DNA of 64,000 bases from Perkinsus olseni (lineage: Eukaryota > Perkinsozoa > Perkinsida): positions 106,353 through 170,352 of the forward strand of contig JABANN010000009.1 of the NCBI GenBank assembly GCA_013115125.1, written 5' to 3'. Below, piece after piece: positions 34,708 through 47,705 of the stretch. How positions within the stretch are numbered: the stretch's first letter is position 1; every line of letters starts with the position of its first letter. The notes under the pieces were generated by a model. That model ran no database searches. It saw only the letters and a list, made by a program, of their open reading frames with translations, and was not told the DNA's origin. A program made the position numbers and the translations under genes.

Positions 34708-37700
34708 TCATGAATGTACGTTGAACATGCCGTCTTCTACAAATTGGGCAAACATGTAGAGCGCCTCTGATGGCTTGTCCATAGGGACCATATGCCCAGC
34801 GTTATACACTCGCAAGAACGCGAAGTTCTCGTACTGCTTGAGATGCCCAACCGGCATCACCAACGCGCCGTCGTCTAAAAGACCGTAGCTGGCGGATAAT
34901 CCGCCGCGGATTCACGATTGTAGTAAGAGACCCACCATCCCGCTTCCCCCATGGTTTTGGCTGCTCGCCGTAGAACTCTGCCCGATGTGCCCAAGGCAAA
35001 GCATTGGTCCACGCTCGATTCCCCAGCCAGTTGCAAAGGTAATCCTGGTCTCCCGCGTATATCAGAACTCGGAGCCCTCTGTTGAGCACAAGTTCAACGT
35101 CAGAAGCACACGACCGAGCGAACTCCGTGGGTCGAAGGTGTAGAACGACCTGAGCGAAAGCAGTGGCCCTCAAAAGCATTCCAGTGATACGCAACAGCGA
35201 AGACGAAGGCAAGGGAACTAGCCGACCCAGTCGGAATCGCCAGCTTCAACTCATTCCAGGCCGAACCATTGGAAGTTACCCCCAGCGAGTCGGGCCTCCA
35301 AGGTCTCAGGGCCCCTAGCTCTCTCATGATCAGAGGGTCGTTGAGGTAATTGTTCAGCGAGGAAAAGTTGTAATCCCCACGTTTGCGCAAGTCGTATCTG
35401 AGCCCAGGTAGAATGGCACAACCGGCAACCGTGGCTAAGCCACGGTGGCTTCCCGTCCGAGCCAGCATTTCCGCCGGAAAGTTTCGGGAGTATTCAAGAG
35501 GGAGCTTTCCTCAGCGGGATCCTAGCCTTCGGCTGCGCTGCTGTGAGAGACAACGCAGCGACCAACATATCGCGTGGAAAGGCATCTCCCTTCAAAACGG
35601 TAGTAGAATCTCGGTAGTGAATATCATATCTACTAAGTAGATATGATATTCATCGTACATGGTATGCATAATGCCTTGCATTCGGAGTCTAACCAGCGAG
35701 CGGGGCTTTTGTTTTTTTTCAGCCCATCTAGACGTGGACCTAGACACTAATTAACTGGCGATGATCAACTATAGTGTCGTTCCCGAAGGCTTATTTATCC
35801 TCTGATGATTCATGTTGGACACGACGCCTCAGAGGGCCCTATGTCATATAGTATGCAACTCATGATCACCTGAGAACTTGATGTGGCAGCTTCTCATCAA
35901 GCTGAGAATCAAAGCTTGATCGTCAAACGTACATGTACGAAGACTGGATACTACGTGAGAATTCTACCTTGCAATACCCTCTGCGGCACAAAGTCTGTGC
36001 CACCGCTGCCAGCGAATAAAAGTTTTCGATGAACCATGCTACGGGATATCCGTACTTGAAGAGGGCGTAGGCTATGAATAAGCACGCTTCGACTGCCGCG
36101 TCTTCGGGTGGAGACGGTGAGATACCCTTCAAAGTCTCTGCGAAGCTGCTGAGCAAGCCCTTGCCATGCTTGCCCCCGGTCCTCCCGAATCCTCGCACAA
36201 GTCCGACAGTGGCAGTCGGGTTGTGTGTTCATCTTAGGATGAGATACGCTCTTCTTCGGGCGCATCATCGGCCCCGTGATACACGTGCCCCTTGAGTTCT
36301 TAGCGAGCGGCCACGAATACTGATTGAAGACGTATACGTAAAACTTGCGGTGAGCACCCGGCCGCGAACTCGAGATCCTCAACCGATAAGGCGATAAGGT
36401 GCTAATCCCGGGCGCTACAAGGAATGCTGCGTCGGCAGTTGTATCGATGCGTCCTCATGAGCTCCTCAGAGGAGCGATCATAGAGTCTTTCTTCGTCAAG
36501 GGCGACCATGAGCTGTGGCAGGGCCATGACACCCGGCATGACCCGGAGAACTCACTCCACATCTACGAGACGATGCTGACACATTCTCCCAAAGCAAACA
36601 CTACAAGCTGTTCGCCAACAGCCCGAAGATCGCCAGTAAATGATCCAAAACACGCTAACAAAGTAGAATAGGGTTCGTCCTCGTGACCCTCTTACTGGCC
36701 TACTGAGACGCAGTGACGACTAGGATAACCCCTCACTTGTTGTATCCAGCATCAACGATAGGCATTATCATCGTAGAAGCATACGTCAGCCACGCCTTCA
36801 CGCAGATGTCCGGAAGAGTGGACCGTGACCGTCGGGCCTGAGGAACGAATCCGTCAACGAGAAAGGTTACGCACTTCCCATCAGAGATTCAGGCTCGGAA
36901 TGAGCCAAATTGCTCTGAAGCTGCTCTCTTGATAGAGTCGGCAACACGAATTTCGCATCATTAACGCCAAAAGTTGGGATATCAGTGTACTTCTTTAGGC
37001 ATTCTGTTATGGAAAGAGGCAATGCAACTGTGCAGGATATCGACCGATTCCAGGGTCCCAGCTGCCTCACCGCTTTGGACGTTTGCGTACATTCCTCAAG
37101 GTACATCTTGAGTTTGGCCATTGCCCTGGTCATTCTGTCGTAGGTCTCTTTCGACACTACTGATGGAGCCGTCGTCGAGTTGTACGCCTGAAAAATCCAA
37201 TCGCTGGGTGAGCATTCGCAGGATTCGCTACCATCTGCGGGAAGAATTGCAACTGGATAGCCGGTACGGTCACTCCATTTCCTATAGCCATGCCACGAAA
37301 GTCAATAAGCACCCTTCCGGGGATCGAACCTGAGACCTCGGAGCTACGGAATCAGGAAGCTGCAGAAATCTCCCAGGAAAATACCCTCAGTTCTTATCTC
37401 GTCGTTCTTCCTGATTATTGTGGACGCTAGGGAAGGTACGTACTGACCGGCGAAGGACTCGCCCGTGATGAAAAATCGGTCGTTAAACTTGGGAAAGCGC
37501 CGAAAGAACGCTTGTAGGAAAACATACATATCCTCTGACACCTCGTCCGCATCGCGATCATATGCCCCGGTAGAGAAACCAGTGCCGGGCGGTTGGTCAA
37601 CCCAGAGCATGTTGGAAGCCTCGGTCCAGCTGTACAGGTTAAACGTAGTGGTGGCGTTCTTGAGAAGGCTGCAGGGGCCATTTTCCATCAGTAGCGCCAG

Positions 37701-38353
37701 CATCGAGCTCATCCCCGGACCCCCGCTAAGCCACAGCGTAGTGGGCGGCTTCCTGCTCTGGTTCCTCCCTTCGAAGAACCAGAAGAAGTACTTCTTGTTG
37801 AGCCTCGGGTCCACTGTGAAGTAGCCACTATACTGCCTGACGCTGTCGTCACACAGTTTCGGTTCTCGAAGCAAGACACGACCGCAACTGCCACCGATAT
37901 CGTAGCTGAGGTGCTGTGTGAAATCAACGCCGTTCTCAACAGCTATGCCGTGCAAGCTGATCATCCGCGCAGAATGGACGGAACAATCTGATGAGAAAGA
38001 CCGGACACACTGTCGGGAAACAACGTGGTCGCGAAGGAGGCAGAAACGGTGAGTCATTGTCGTTGTCGGAGCTACGGAAACAGTGGTTGCCGAAGTACAA
38101 GCAGAAACACTAGTAGCCACTTCCAACTCTCAATAAACTTCTGCTCACCCGTCTTCCCACTGAGCATTTTATCGTCTCCGCCATTCGTCCATATCAACAT
38201 CGTCAGCGGCCCAGCTATGCAAATAGCCAGTACGGTCGTTCTAAACACGTTGCTGGCCCAGAGCGCCTTCTGACGTCTTCTGCATCGCGTCGTCCATCGG
38301 TCCCTCGGACGCAACAGTGGCTCGTACACCTCTGTTGTCTGCCGAGTCATCAT
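34708..38353 (-). CDS. Membrane-anchored S10 serine carboxypeptidase
   Basis: Family S10 peptidases remove C-terminal residues, usually in vacuole or secretory compartments. Clear exons are 38353-38149, 38071-37385, 37329-37232 and 37187-36875 (all in phase), then C-terminal exons from about 35397 to 34708 whose exact joints I could not fix. An uncleaved hydrophobic segment ([20 protein letters not shown]) after a basic start suggests a type II membrane protein. Family blocks are [20 protein letters not shown], the nucleophile in [19 protein letters not shown], the Asp in [14 protein letters not shown] and the His in [10 protein letters not shown], so the Ser-Asp-His triad is complete. The gap between exons 4 and 5 is about 1.5 kb and contains other coding-like sequence. 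A decayed copy lies at 30039-32290. Confidence 0.85.
35618..35652. repeat. Perfect hairpin, 17 bp arms
   Basis: Arms 35618-35634 and 35636-35652 around one base, the longest perfect hairpin I found; it lies in the long internal intron of the carboxypeptidase. Confidence 0.92.
35810..36449 (-). CDS. Unassigned coding-like exons inside the carboxypeptidase intron
   Basis: On the minus strand, stretches read like protein: [12 protein letters not shown] and [19 protein letters not shown] (about 36440-36280), then [37 protein letters not shown] and LCRRGYCK followed by a GTAGAA donor (to about 35968), and a possible last exon to a stop at 35810. The first part vaguely recalls type-B carboxylesterases, which is only a hint. 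It has no place in the S10 fold, so it may be an unrelated or alternative exon set, or a gene remnant. No start was found. Confidence 0.3.
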
Positions 38354-38475
38354 CACGCAACTAGACGAGGTGAGCGCATTTCCTCTCAACTACAGCGGCA
38401 TCTTCCTCAGTAACACTATGCCCAAGTTTAGCAGAAACATGAAAGTATCAGAAACGTTGAATCCTTTCACGGGCA

Positions 38476-41400
38476 TCATGGCTCAGCTAGCTGAGCATGT
38501 TTCAGTCGCATTTTCTCATACTGGTCAATTTTCCGTTTCCGCTCAATGACGAGTTTACACCGTGAACGGATGTCCTCAAGAAGGTCCGTGAAAACATCGA
38601 AATTTTTCACAGGGACGTTACAATCCTCAGCATGCTGTCGAGCAGTTGGGTGCACCCCGACCTGATAATAAGACAGCTGACCGAAGACAAAGTTAGCAAT
38701 AACGACGACTCATCGATGTATCCGACAAGTTATTGAGTTTGTTTATGAACTTCGATCGTTATTGGAGTCACAAAAGCTTCGCGGAAGTTCACACTCAAAA
38801 ACGCGGAAATGCTCGCCAACGTGTGGTGCACTGTCTACTATTGCTATCGTTCAGCCTCAGCTTGGATGGACTCGACGTGGGAAATTTATCACTGCTTCCA
38901 GAGGAAAGGCAACAGACTACTATCCAATCTCACACACCTGGACAGTGTAAATTGGGCAGTAGCCGTAGTCCCTCTCAACAACCGCATGCTCAACATCTTT
39001 CTTCAGGACAGGGCCCACCCCACCGTGAACTATCGGTATCCGCATATCTGACACCTCAGGCTGACCACTCACACTGTCACCAACTTACTGAATTCCTTCT
39101 CTATCATTTCGATCTCATCCATGATGCCATCAAACACGTTCACCGACTGTGTCTTCAGTATCACTGGCAGCACCAACTTAGCCTCTGGCAAATCCTCGTA
39201 CCTTCACCACAGGCCTCCGCTCACCAACGAGGCGAGCGTTGCAGCGGACCGGCCATATAATTTCACTATGAAAGTTTTTCTATACTGAAAGAACACGTGC
39301 CTCGTGGGGAAGCGTTATATAACGACCAACCATTTCTCAGGGAAAGACGCTTCGTGCTGCCACCAGATTTCATGCGCAATAGTTGGAGGAGGTAACCTAA
39401 CAGTGAACTATTCACCAGCTTACTCAGTGAGATCCAGTTTCTCTCTATGTTCTCGGTTCTTCCTTCGACCGAAGATCTCTGCCCTGATGGACTCCATCGC
39501 CTGCTGTTCCTGCGGGAGAAATCGAGATGACAGATCCAGTGCACAGCCCCGAGTTAGTAAAATTTGTATTATCACGCTCTCCACAGAGTGAAAAGTAAAA
39601 TAACATCGCAGCCACAAAACTCAGTCGATTTAGTGGCTAACAGAGGCGGCACGAGTGAATAACAAAAAATGTTCGGTCTGACTTTTCGTTGCGTCCATCA
39701 GCGGGAATCTCACAAAAAAATCACGACCTACCGTAAACGACCGAGAATTTAAAAATTATTTCTCTGCACCCGTACACCGGTGATCTTCGTAGCAAACGCA
39801 CTGCTGACCTCCTTATAGTGAGCTTTCTGTTCTTCCTTCTCCTTCCAGTTGTTCACATCGCGCTCTCCCCAGCGCTCAATGATCCGTCTGGTGTCAGTAA
39901 CGGCGTCCTCCTGCCAGTTCCTCCGCTCAACGTAATAACTGCACAAATAGAAGTCAGATGCTCCCCGGGCAACAGCGCATTGGTTCTTCTCACATGGAAT
40001 CTTTGCTGTGCGCAGCTGCGGCGGAAGGCTTCTCTTCTGCTGTACTATCCATCGCCTCCTGCCGAGCTTGGGCCTTTCGAGAACTCTTTCTACCGCCACG
40101 CTGACGCTTCGCTGGTTCCTCCTGAATCGAAGTTAGTCAAGCCCGTCGAAATTCATCCAAGGATCTTCATTCCTCAGGGGGAGCGAAGCGAAAGAGTATC
40201 AAGATCTCACCAACAAGGGCCAGAGAGGGCATCTAGCCATGTGTAGAGATGTCATCAGTTAAATCACCGCCCCGATCACACGGTTAGAGATTTCTTCACC
40301 TCAGTCAATGGTCTAATGACTTCCTCATTAGACGGAAAAAACGGACTCGTTTTTTCCTAGCTAATGCTATTTCCTTTTTCCTAATTTAGTGGACCTAGCT
40401 AATGCTGAGCCTCCACAGGACAGCCTAGCATTGCAACCTGCTCAACGCGGATCCCCATTCCAAAGATACGAAAAATTGCGGATACTTCTGATCCCATCGC
40501 TAAGAGAGGTCAGTGTTCGAAAAGCAGTCATTCAGCAGTCTACAGCAGCAACATTCGACATCTGTAAGGCCCATCGCGAATAATTCTGTCCAGTGGAACC
40601 AAGATTCAGGATCTTCCAGAGCCGCCCTTACTTCCGGCTTTTGCTCCGGCTCCACCACTATGCTGTGCGGCGTACCAGAGGCCAGCTTAGCCAGACGTAT
40701 CTTTTCCGCTTTCAACCTCTCCTTAGTATCCTGCTCAGCCAACTCGAAATCTCTCATCTGCTTGTAGTTCGGCACGGACCCTGAAGATTCACGACGAATG
40801 CGCAAGCACGAGGCACGCAAAATCACCTTCATAGTCCTCGGCCTCGAAGCCCACCAGCGGGTTGTGCTCACCCAGCCTCGCCAGAGCCTCGTACTCCTCT
40901 CGCGGCGCTGCTGCTGCTGCCGCTCCCTCCTTGAAGACCTTATTGTCATTGTACCCGACTTCGCCGTACTCCGAAACCGTCCGGTCCTTGTTCAACCAGT
41001 CACGCGATACCTACAAAACTCGCTCTAGAAATCAACACAAGAGGGTAGGTTTGCAAGTTCGGAAGAATATTGAGACTAGCTAAAATAGCGTCAGATCAGA
41101 CACAAAATTATGGGAACTCGGGACAGAGTTTTCGATCTGAATATTGCACATGAGCCTGCTCAAGTAACTTCCAGCTTCTCACCGCTCTCTCGCCAACAGG
41201 TTCATCCACCGGTCTCGGCATGTCCGCCTGAGTCTTCGAGATTCCGTCGCTCGACCAAGGCACTTCGATAGGAGGCCCAGCTGTTTGAATTTCCGACAAG
41301 TTCTCGATGTTTTGGCGATACCTGCTCACAGCGGCAAATCTTGCGAATCTCGCCCTCTCTTGGAGTTTCCTCACAACTCCTTACGCTGATAATCGCCATG

Positions 41401-44400
41401 CTCGCTCTTTGGCCATGACCATAACAATATCCGTGGCGCTACAAGTGCCATCCTTGCCTCTCCTCTGTTTCTTCAACCCGACTATCTGCACTGCCATGCC
41501 AGGTGTCGCCTTCGTGACTGCAAAGACAACCAACCACATCCCATATATTGAGAAACTGCGTGATAGTACCAAATCTGTCAAAACGCTAATAGAAACGAAC
41601 CCAGCTGAGCGGCGAGATATATTCGGAGGTAGCTCTATCAGATGACCGACCTATCCGAACTTCTGAGTCCTCTCGGAAGTAATGCGAGGAGTTGTTCGCT
41701 TCAGTCACAACTCGTGAACACAGGCGGCACCAGAGCATCTCACTCTCAGCCTTGGTTCCCTTGTCAGCATCCCACATCCGCTCGACTTGGCCAAATGCAC
41801 TGCCCGCTACGAAGAAGCTGCCCTTCATCACGACGCCGTGCTTCACCAGGCATAACATAATCCGCCCTTGCGACATGTTGTTGGTGATGTCGATGATCAC
41901 TAGAGCCCCCGTGACTGGGAGGTCAACGTCAGTGAGGTAGTCATTCCCTGAGGGAGAGCACCACTCCGTGGCCCCTTTCCCGACGATCTAGCGAAACGGA
42001 AAATTGATGATCCACGATGGACCAGTTCGGCGTGAATCCTCCTCAGTGAGCACCCTGTTCTCTTAATAGCACCGTCATTGCGCCACGAAATTCCAGGAAA
42101 CCGAGCCACTTCCTACGCTTTTTGGTGCTCCTATAGAACTGGGCAACCATCCCGGGAGTGACTGACGGGGCAGGTATCTACAATCAGAGGAATATCGAGG
42201 CTCCGAGTCCGCCGACAGAGCCGCGTGAAAACTTCTCCAGGAACGTCTTGTGTCTGCTATCGCATCGACCTCGAGATTCTGGTCTGTATCTTTGCATGGA
42301 CATTTAGGAGCACGCATATTATGAGTTCTTGTTGACGCTTGGGAACGCCTCTCACGGAAGTACTGGAGGCATTCAGACCGCATATAGTTCCAAGTCCACC
42401 CTGGAATTATATTTCTTCGTTGATTCAGCAACGAATCAACAATAATCGTGCTGCATCTCGATCACGTTTTAGTGATCGGAAACGTGGAATTCATATGTCA
42501 TTGTGCATTCTAGAGTCTAGAATCTAGACTAGAGTTTCTAGTTAGACCTTATCCCATGCTTACGTGGTGCAGCGGGAGGTCTTGCTGGTTCTCCGTTACA
42601 GCCTGGCCGATGGAATGCTGCAAGGACTCCACTACCTGCCACAACGCTTATCCCGCAAGCGAAGCTTCAAGCCGGTCGCCAAGCGAGAGACCGACCCTCT
42701 AATTGCAGTGGTTTCGAATAGACAATGACGAAAACAGCAACGCCAGCCAGATAAAAGTGTTTCAAAAAAGTTGCACCTCGCGCCCCGTCCACGACTGAAC
42801 GGAGATCGTTTAGCATCAGATGCAGAACACCTTCCGCCGGCGACCCTTCACCTCAGTGATGTTGGTTCCATGCAGAGCCGAGATCGGTGCCGCTTTGCGA
42901 GCAGCGTCAGAGAAATCGCTGCTAACCATGCCGGCTTCATACAGCTTGGCACATTGGTAACTGATGACACCGAACCCGGCTCGCTTTTTCACAGCGTTCA
43001 AGCGCTGACGCCCTTTCATTCGCCAGCGCAACCTCGAGGAGATACTTGGTGTCTTAATCGTGGAGCAGAAAGGAATTACTCGGAGAGTGGAAGATCTCAG
43101 CCGTTACTCACGCCAATTCGTTCCTGACCAACTCCACGTTGGCGTACGGCAGATCAATCTTGTTCAGCGCCTGCAAAACAGTGGAACGCTGCATACGCTC
43201 GCCTGGCGTGAGAGTCCCTCTTACGAAGACAACCGGCACTCGAAAAGCGTCTGCCTGCAGGAGGACCTCCTCTGTCTGAATATCCGCGCCGTTTCTGAAA
43301 GCAGCCGTTGAGACGCGTGGAGCAGGAGACGAAGACAGACACTTACTCCACTGAGACAATCACTAGAGCGCAGTCAGCTACTTCAACCGCCCGGCCGCGT
43401 GATGTTTCGAATGCCGCGTGCCTGAAGTACATCGCAACACACTCATCACTCGAACAGAAACATGAAGCTCGAAAGCAGAACCACAAAAGGAATTTTGGAT
43501 TTCGACATCCTGGAAGAGGCCCACCATCAGGATTCGACGGCACTGTGACAGGCCTCGTAAGTGGTCCTCGATGGAGTTCCCACCACGGGAACACATTGAC
43601 CGGCTAGAGCGGGGTCCCGAATTAGAAGAATGATTCTCATCTTCACACGCAACATGGATGCTCAGAAACGTGAACGGTTGACCGAATACGACAGTAATCC
43701 GTAGGGTCACCGGCGGTGACTCACCGCGTGAGAACTTCTCACTGAGAAATCACTAGCAGGCAGTGTAACACTCTTCTCCTCATCCTCCGCACTGTCCAAT
43801 CCTCCGCATGCTACATGGCATCAATGATCATCGTAGATTCAATCGAAGAACTCGAAAGCAAATTAAGTCTACGAGAATAAGTCTTGTGCCGCCAGTGAAT
43901 TCATACATTGTGCTGGAAGCTGTCGGTTCAGTCCAGCTGCGAATTCCTCCGCTCCCAAACCGAGTCAATCCCATCTTGATCTTTGACTCGCTTTCAATAT
44001 TTGCCTGCCTTATCGGGCAATTCCAAACAGGCAAAAGAATCTTTTGAAAAGGTGTATCCGACTATAAAACAACAAATAACCTCCCGATCACCGTAGCAAA
44101 TCACTGTCCTCTTTTCCGGGATACAGCGTTCCTTCGATCCTCATGTAAGCATCATCCTTTTTGCATTTTACTGCGACCTCTATTCCACTCGCAATGTGCG
44201 TTCCGTAATACATAGGGGAATCACATCATTTCAGTGATTTTTCGGGAAGCCGCGGTAGGTGTGGGCAGAAGGGGACAAGTCAAATGTCAGTGCGCTTCCC
44301 TGTGGTCCACAACATGTCGGTAAATTGCTTAAAGTGAGCACATAGGGCCGCGCATAGATCTCTGTTGAACACAGTCTGTTCTTTGCTCAAAAGGTCCCGC

Positions 44401-46260
44401 AAACGCCCATACCACTCCTGAGGTCATTGCAGATCACGGTAAATAGATGTTTCTATGGCTTCCCGGTTAACAGAACAACGCGTTGTTCATCCCGAAGCCA
44501 GCACACCCTGACCGGCAAGACGGGATCCGTACCAGCTGGAGTATGTACTTCCCATGCCATACGCTCAGATTGGATTATGTGCGAGGTAGACCACAGAGGC
44601 ACCTTCCTATGAGCTTGGAGGGAGCCAACGAACTCGGCCACGAGCAAAAACGGCTGGTCGACCATGAGTATCGAGAAGAAACAATAACATAGGTGAGGTT
44701 GGTCCACACGAGTCGTGTGACACGACAACAACGTATGATGTTTATTATCTCACGCGTGAGACAGAACCTTCAGGCTACACGTAACGAACGACGTGAAAAT
44801 CAACGTGGCGCGATTCAGGTCACAGCCTGAAATGTTTTACAACTCAGACCTTCCTCTGCGACGAGGGCCTTCCTCCCACGGTGAGATCTACAAGCAGCTT
44901 GCAGACCCGGAGGGATTACCAGCTGCAGATGCGCGTATATTGAACTGAGCTCGGTAGACTCACCCAGGTGTATCAATGAAGGTCATTCTCTCAGTGTCAA
45001 ATGACGCTTGTTCCACAGTTGTTCCATGCGACGCCTCTGGTAGGTCCATCGTGAACGCTCGCACCTGTGAAGGAGGTCAACCGAACCGGAAGAGAAGAAT
45101 CGACGCCTACCGACTGAGTGATGTGACCAGGCTCCGCTTCCACAACATTGGTGCCGCGCAATGCATCCAGAAAGGTGGTCTTACCATGGTTGATATGACC
45201 GACTACTACAACCACCGGGACCTGAATAGGGTATGACAATTGATACTCATGAGCGATTGCGGCAGAAGGCCACACTGTATATTATAACCCGGCTCCCCCG
45301 AAGACTATAGAATAGACATCGGAGAACGCGAAGGCTGGGAAGGAAGCAAATAGCTCATACTCTTCATTGCTGATGAATGCCTATGTCTTTTCTCATTTCA
45401 CGATAAACCGAAGATGGAGATGAGCCTCGAGTTTCCCTCTCGTGGATAGCTCCGGCAAAGCTCTCACGACCTTCCATTTCTCCTCACCGATTTTGTGGCT
45501 AGCCCAGATTTGATCGGTGGGTTCTCCGAATCCCACTCGGGCTCCATATCGATCATCCTCGGCTCCATCCCGAACCTAACGAGACCGATCTTGAACGAAA
45601 GGGCTGTGAGCCTCACTAAGGCGGACACCTACTTGTAGAGTGACCGGACGATATTATCGAACGGGACAATGACCTTCCGTTTGCTTGTGGTCTCGAACTC
45701 TCGGCCTTCGTGATCATTCCAGTAGTATTTTTTCAGATACTGCCTGAGGTCAGCTACGCTCATGGAAGAATCTCGATTCATTCGACAGCCAAGTGTCGGC
45801 AATGCGTTTCGTTCACCTGGCTCCGCAAAGACTAAGCGCTGCTGAGTAATCGATTGGCAGCATCAATCGCAGCTCCGAAGCGCCGAGAAAAGGCGGTACT
45901 AAAATAACCTGAGATTCATCATGTAACGGAACGACTCAGTGATACAGGCCAAGCATTCTTCGATAGTACGACATGCTCAGAGATCTGAATTTTCGTCCGC
46001 CAATATCAAAAATTTTAGCAATGATTCAGGCGAATTATGGTACAAAAATCCATAAGAATTGGCAGCGTAGCAGTGTACACGGAATGGCGACCCTGTCTCA
46101 CCTTATCTCGAGACTCCCTTCCTTTAACTATGGTGTCTCTCGCCGTTTTACGTGCGAGAAAGGAAGAACCCTTTTTATGGTACTGTCGCACGCATAATCG
46201 AAACGGACTCCTTGCTGCTGCATTTCCACATGCGATGAAGAGCTCTCGCCGGAGTATCAT
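38476..46260 (-). CDS. Organellar translation initiation factor IF-2 (C2-less)
   Basis: IF-2 is the GTPase that brings initiator tRNA to the ribosome. I count about 20 exons. The first (46260-46102) has an Arg/Ser-rich organelle presequence ([18 protein letters not shown]). Then come [17 protein letters not shown] (about 45760), the G1 loop [15 protein letters not shown] (about 45200), [10 protein letters not shown] (to about 44965), [20 protein letters not shown] (about 43430), [36 protein letters not shown] (about 43170), [10 protein letters not shown], and the domain II barrel ([32 protein letters not shown], about 41860-41750). A long charged linker (about 41370-39420) precedes domain C1: [45 protein letters not shown]. 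The frame stops at 38476 just after C1, with only 122 bp to the next gene, so the tRNA-binding C2 domain is absent. G1 has Asn where most IF-2s have Asp (GHVDHGKT). Confidence 0.8.
40311..40357. repeat. Abutting hairpins in IF-2 linker region intron
   Basis: Arms 40311-40319/40325-40333 (9 bp, 5-base loop) directly followed by 40334-40342/40349-40357 (9 bp, 6-base loop). Confidence 0.9.
42419..42530. repeat. Hairpin cluster in IF-2 intron
   Basis: Arms 42419-42426/42433-42440 (8 bp), 42459-42465/42472-42478 (7 bp) and 42514-42521/42523-42530 (8 bp, one central base). Confidence 0.85.
43431..44963 (-). other. 1.5 kb intron splitting the IF-2 G3 motif, with coding-like segments
   Basis: The intron falls inside DTPG|H. 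On the same strand it contains stretches that read as protein: [20 protein letters not shown] to LLTGKP (about 44690-44453), [19 protein letters not shown] to [10 protein letters not shown] (about 44420-44285) and [20 protein letters not shown] to DSDLLR (about 44210-44080). The last looks a little like the ATP-binding lobe of a casein-kinase-type kinase. Whether this is a nested gene or relics is open. Confidence 0.4.
44705..44761. repeat. Overlapping palindromes
   Basis: Arms 44705-44711/44713-44719 and, overlapping, 44712-44718/44720-44726 (7 bp each, one central base); then a loop-free 14 bp palindrome at 44748-44761. Confidence 0.85.
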
Positions 46261-47705
46261 ATGGCAAGTGAAATGACTAGCAACCTCACCCTCAACAGAA
46301 CCTTAAACCACGGACCTATGCTCAGTACGATCGCCGGTAGTCACTCCGGGCAGAACTGAACAAAAGGCGAGTGGATAATAGCAGAAACTCGAGTATGGCC
46401 ATGACGCGTTCTCCGCATCAATACTTGTTGTACCTATACAGCACATCAAAATCGTATCGCGCAATTCCGAAGACCAAGCTTGTAGATAAACACTCCCCAG
46501 TCGCATTTTCGAGGGAATTCAGTCCCAGTGAAGGAACAGTAGAAGCAAGGGTGTGTGAATCTTGATTGTAAACTCATTCTTAAAGTACTAGACTGACAAG
46601 AAGCAACAGAGTGTACAGTCGATAGCAACCTACTTCTTCTTTTTCATTCGCATGAATTTCCATCGTCGGAATTTCTTGTTTGTCTCGACTGAAGAAGAAG
46701 CAATCCTTCGGACTCGTCTCCCGCAGCCACGTACAAGCGAAGATCGCAAGCGGCTGAGGGGCCGTTGTCGGCGCCCTGACTGCAATCGCAGTGTTGGAGA
46801 CGATATTATGGAGCCGCGCTGCTCTGACCCCTAGGGACCACATAAAAGCAACGAAGGCTGAATGAGGCGAGCAAGATATGCCCAACTCGATCTCACGAGG
46901 AGATATCGCAAGAAACTGACTCGTTCAATTTCCAGCAAGAGAGAACAGAACGAGTGATGAAATAGTTTGACAAAAAAGAGAAGAGATGAAACTGGTTATT
47001 TCATAGCTCTCAGAGTTCTTAAATAAAATAGCTGAAATAAAGGGTTTAGGGCCTAAACCTTAGGCGGACCGAAGCCTTCAATAGCCACACTAGAGACAAC
47101 AGAGGAAGACTATCGACGGGAGAATGCAGCAATCACCGAAGCCCAAGATAACCGTAATATCCTCCGAGTTAGTCGACCAACGTACCACAGGAGAATGATC
47201 GCAAATAGCAGCCCCTGAGAACAGAGAGAGAAAGTTCGCTCATAGGTGGGGAATCGCGGCGCACCCGCGGGACCATGACCATTTCAGCATGCCCATTCGG
47301 TTGGGCCCCAGCCGCTGGGGTGATGCCGCTGAACAAATATACAAGCGTAACTCAGTTTGTTGCCATGCTACAATCACTATTTTTCACTTGACCGTTTCCG
47401 CACATTTTTTCCCAATTTGCCACCCGTTCGCTCAGAGAACAGTAGAAAAGTGAGTGTGCAGTTCAACTAGAGGTTGGCCCAACCGACTTCTCCCAAGCTT
47501 TTCTTCCTCCAAAACAGCCGCGTCCATAAGATGAGAGTACAGGCGCAGCCGACGAGGGTCACAATGCCCCAAGGGGAAGACTGACAGTAATAAGTTCACC
47601 GCCGGGCTCGCATCGGAGCACGAGTGAGAAATCACACGCGGATGCTACGAAGTCCGCGATCTGAACCGTACATGAGCATCGCCCTCCTCGCTCGCAGATG
47701 CCACT
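46261..47705. other. Intergenic, upstream of IF-2
   Basis: No supported gene. Short frames at 46303-46885 lack motifs. A perfect hairpin (8 bp arms, one central base) lies at 47043-47059. Confidence 0.5.
47043..47059. repeat. Perfect hairpin, 8 bp arms
   Basis: Arms 47043-47050 and 47052-47059 around one base. Confidence 0.85.

Noticed and set aside
37300-37345. tRNA-like T-arm on the minus strand
   Set aside because: The run is the start of carboxypeptidase exon 3 ([13 protein letters not shown]) and keeps its reading frame.
38733-39260. 175-codon + frame
   Set aside because: It is antisense to the IF-2 C1 exons ([25 protein letters not shown]).
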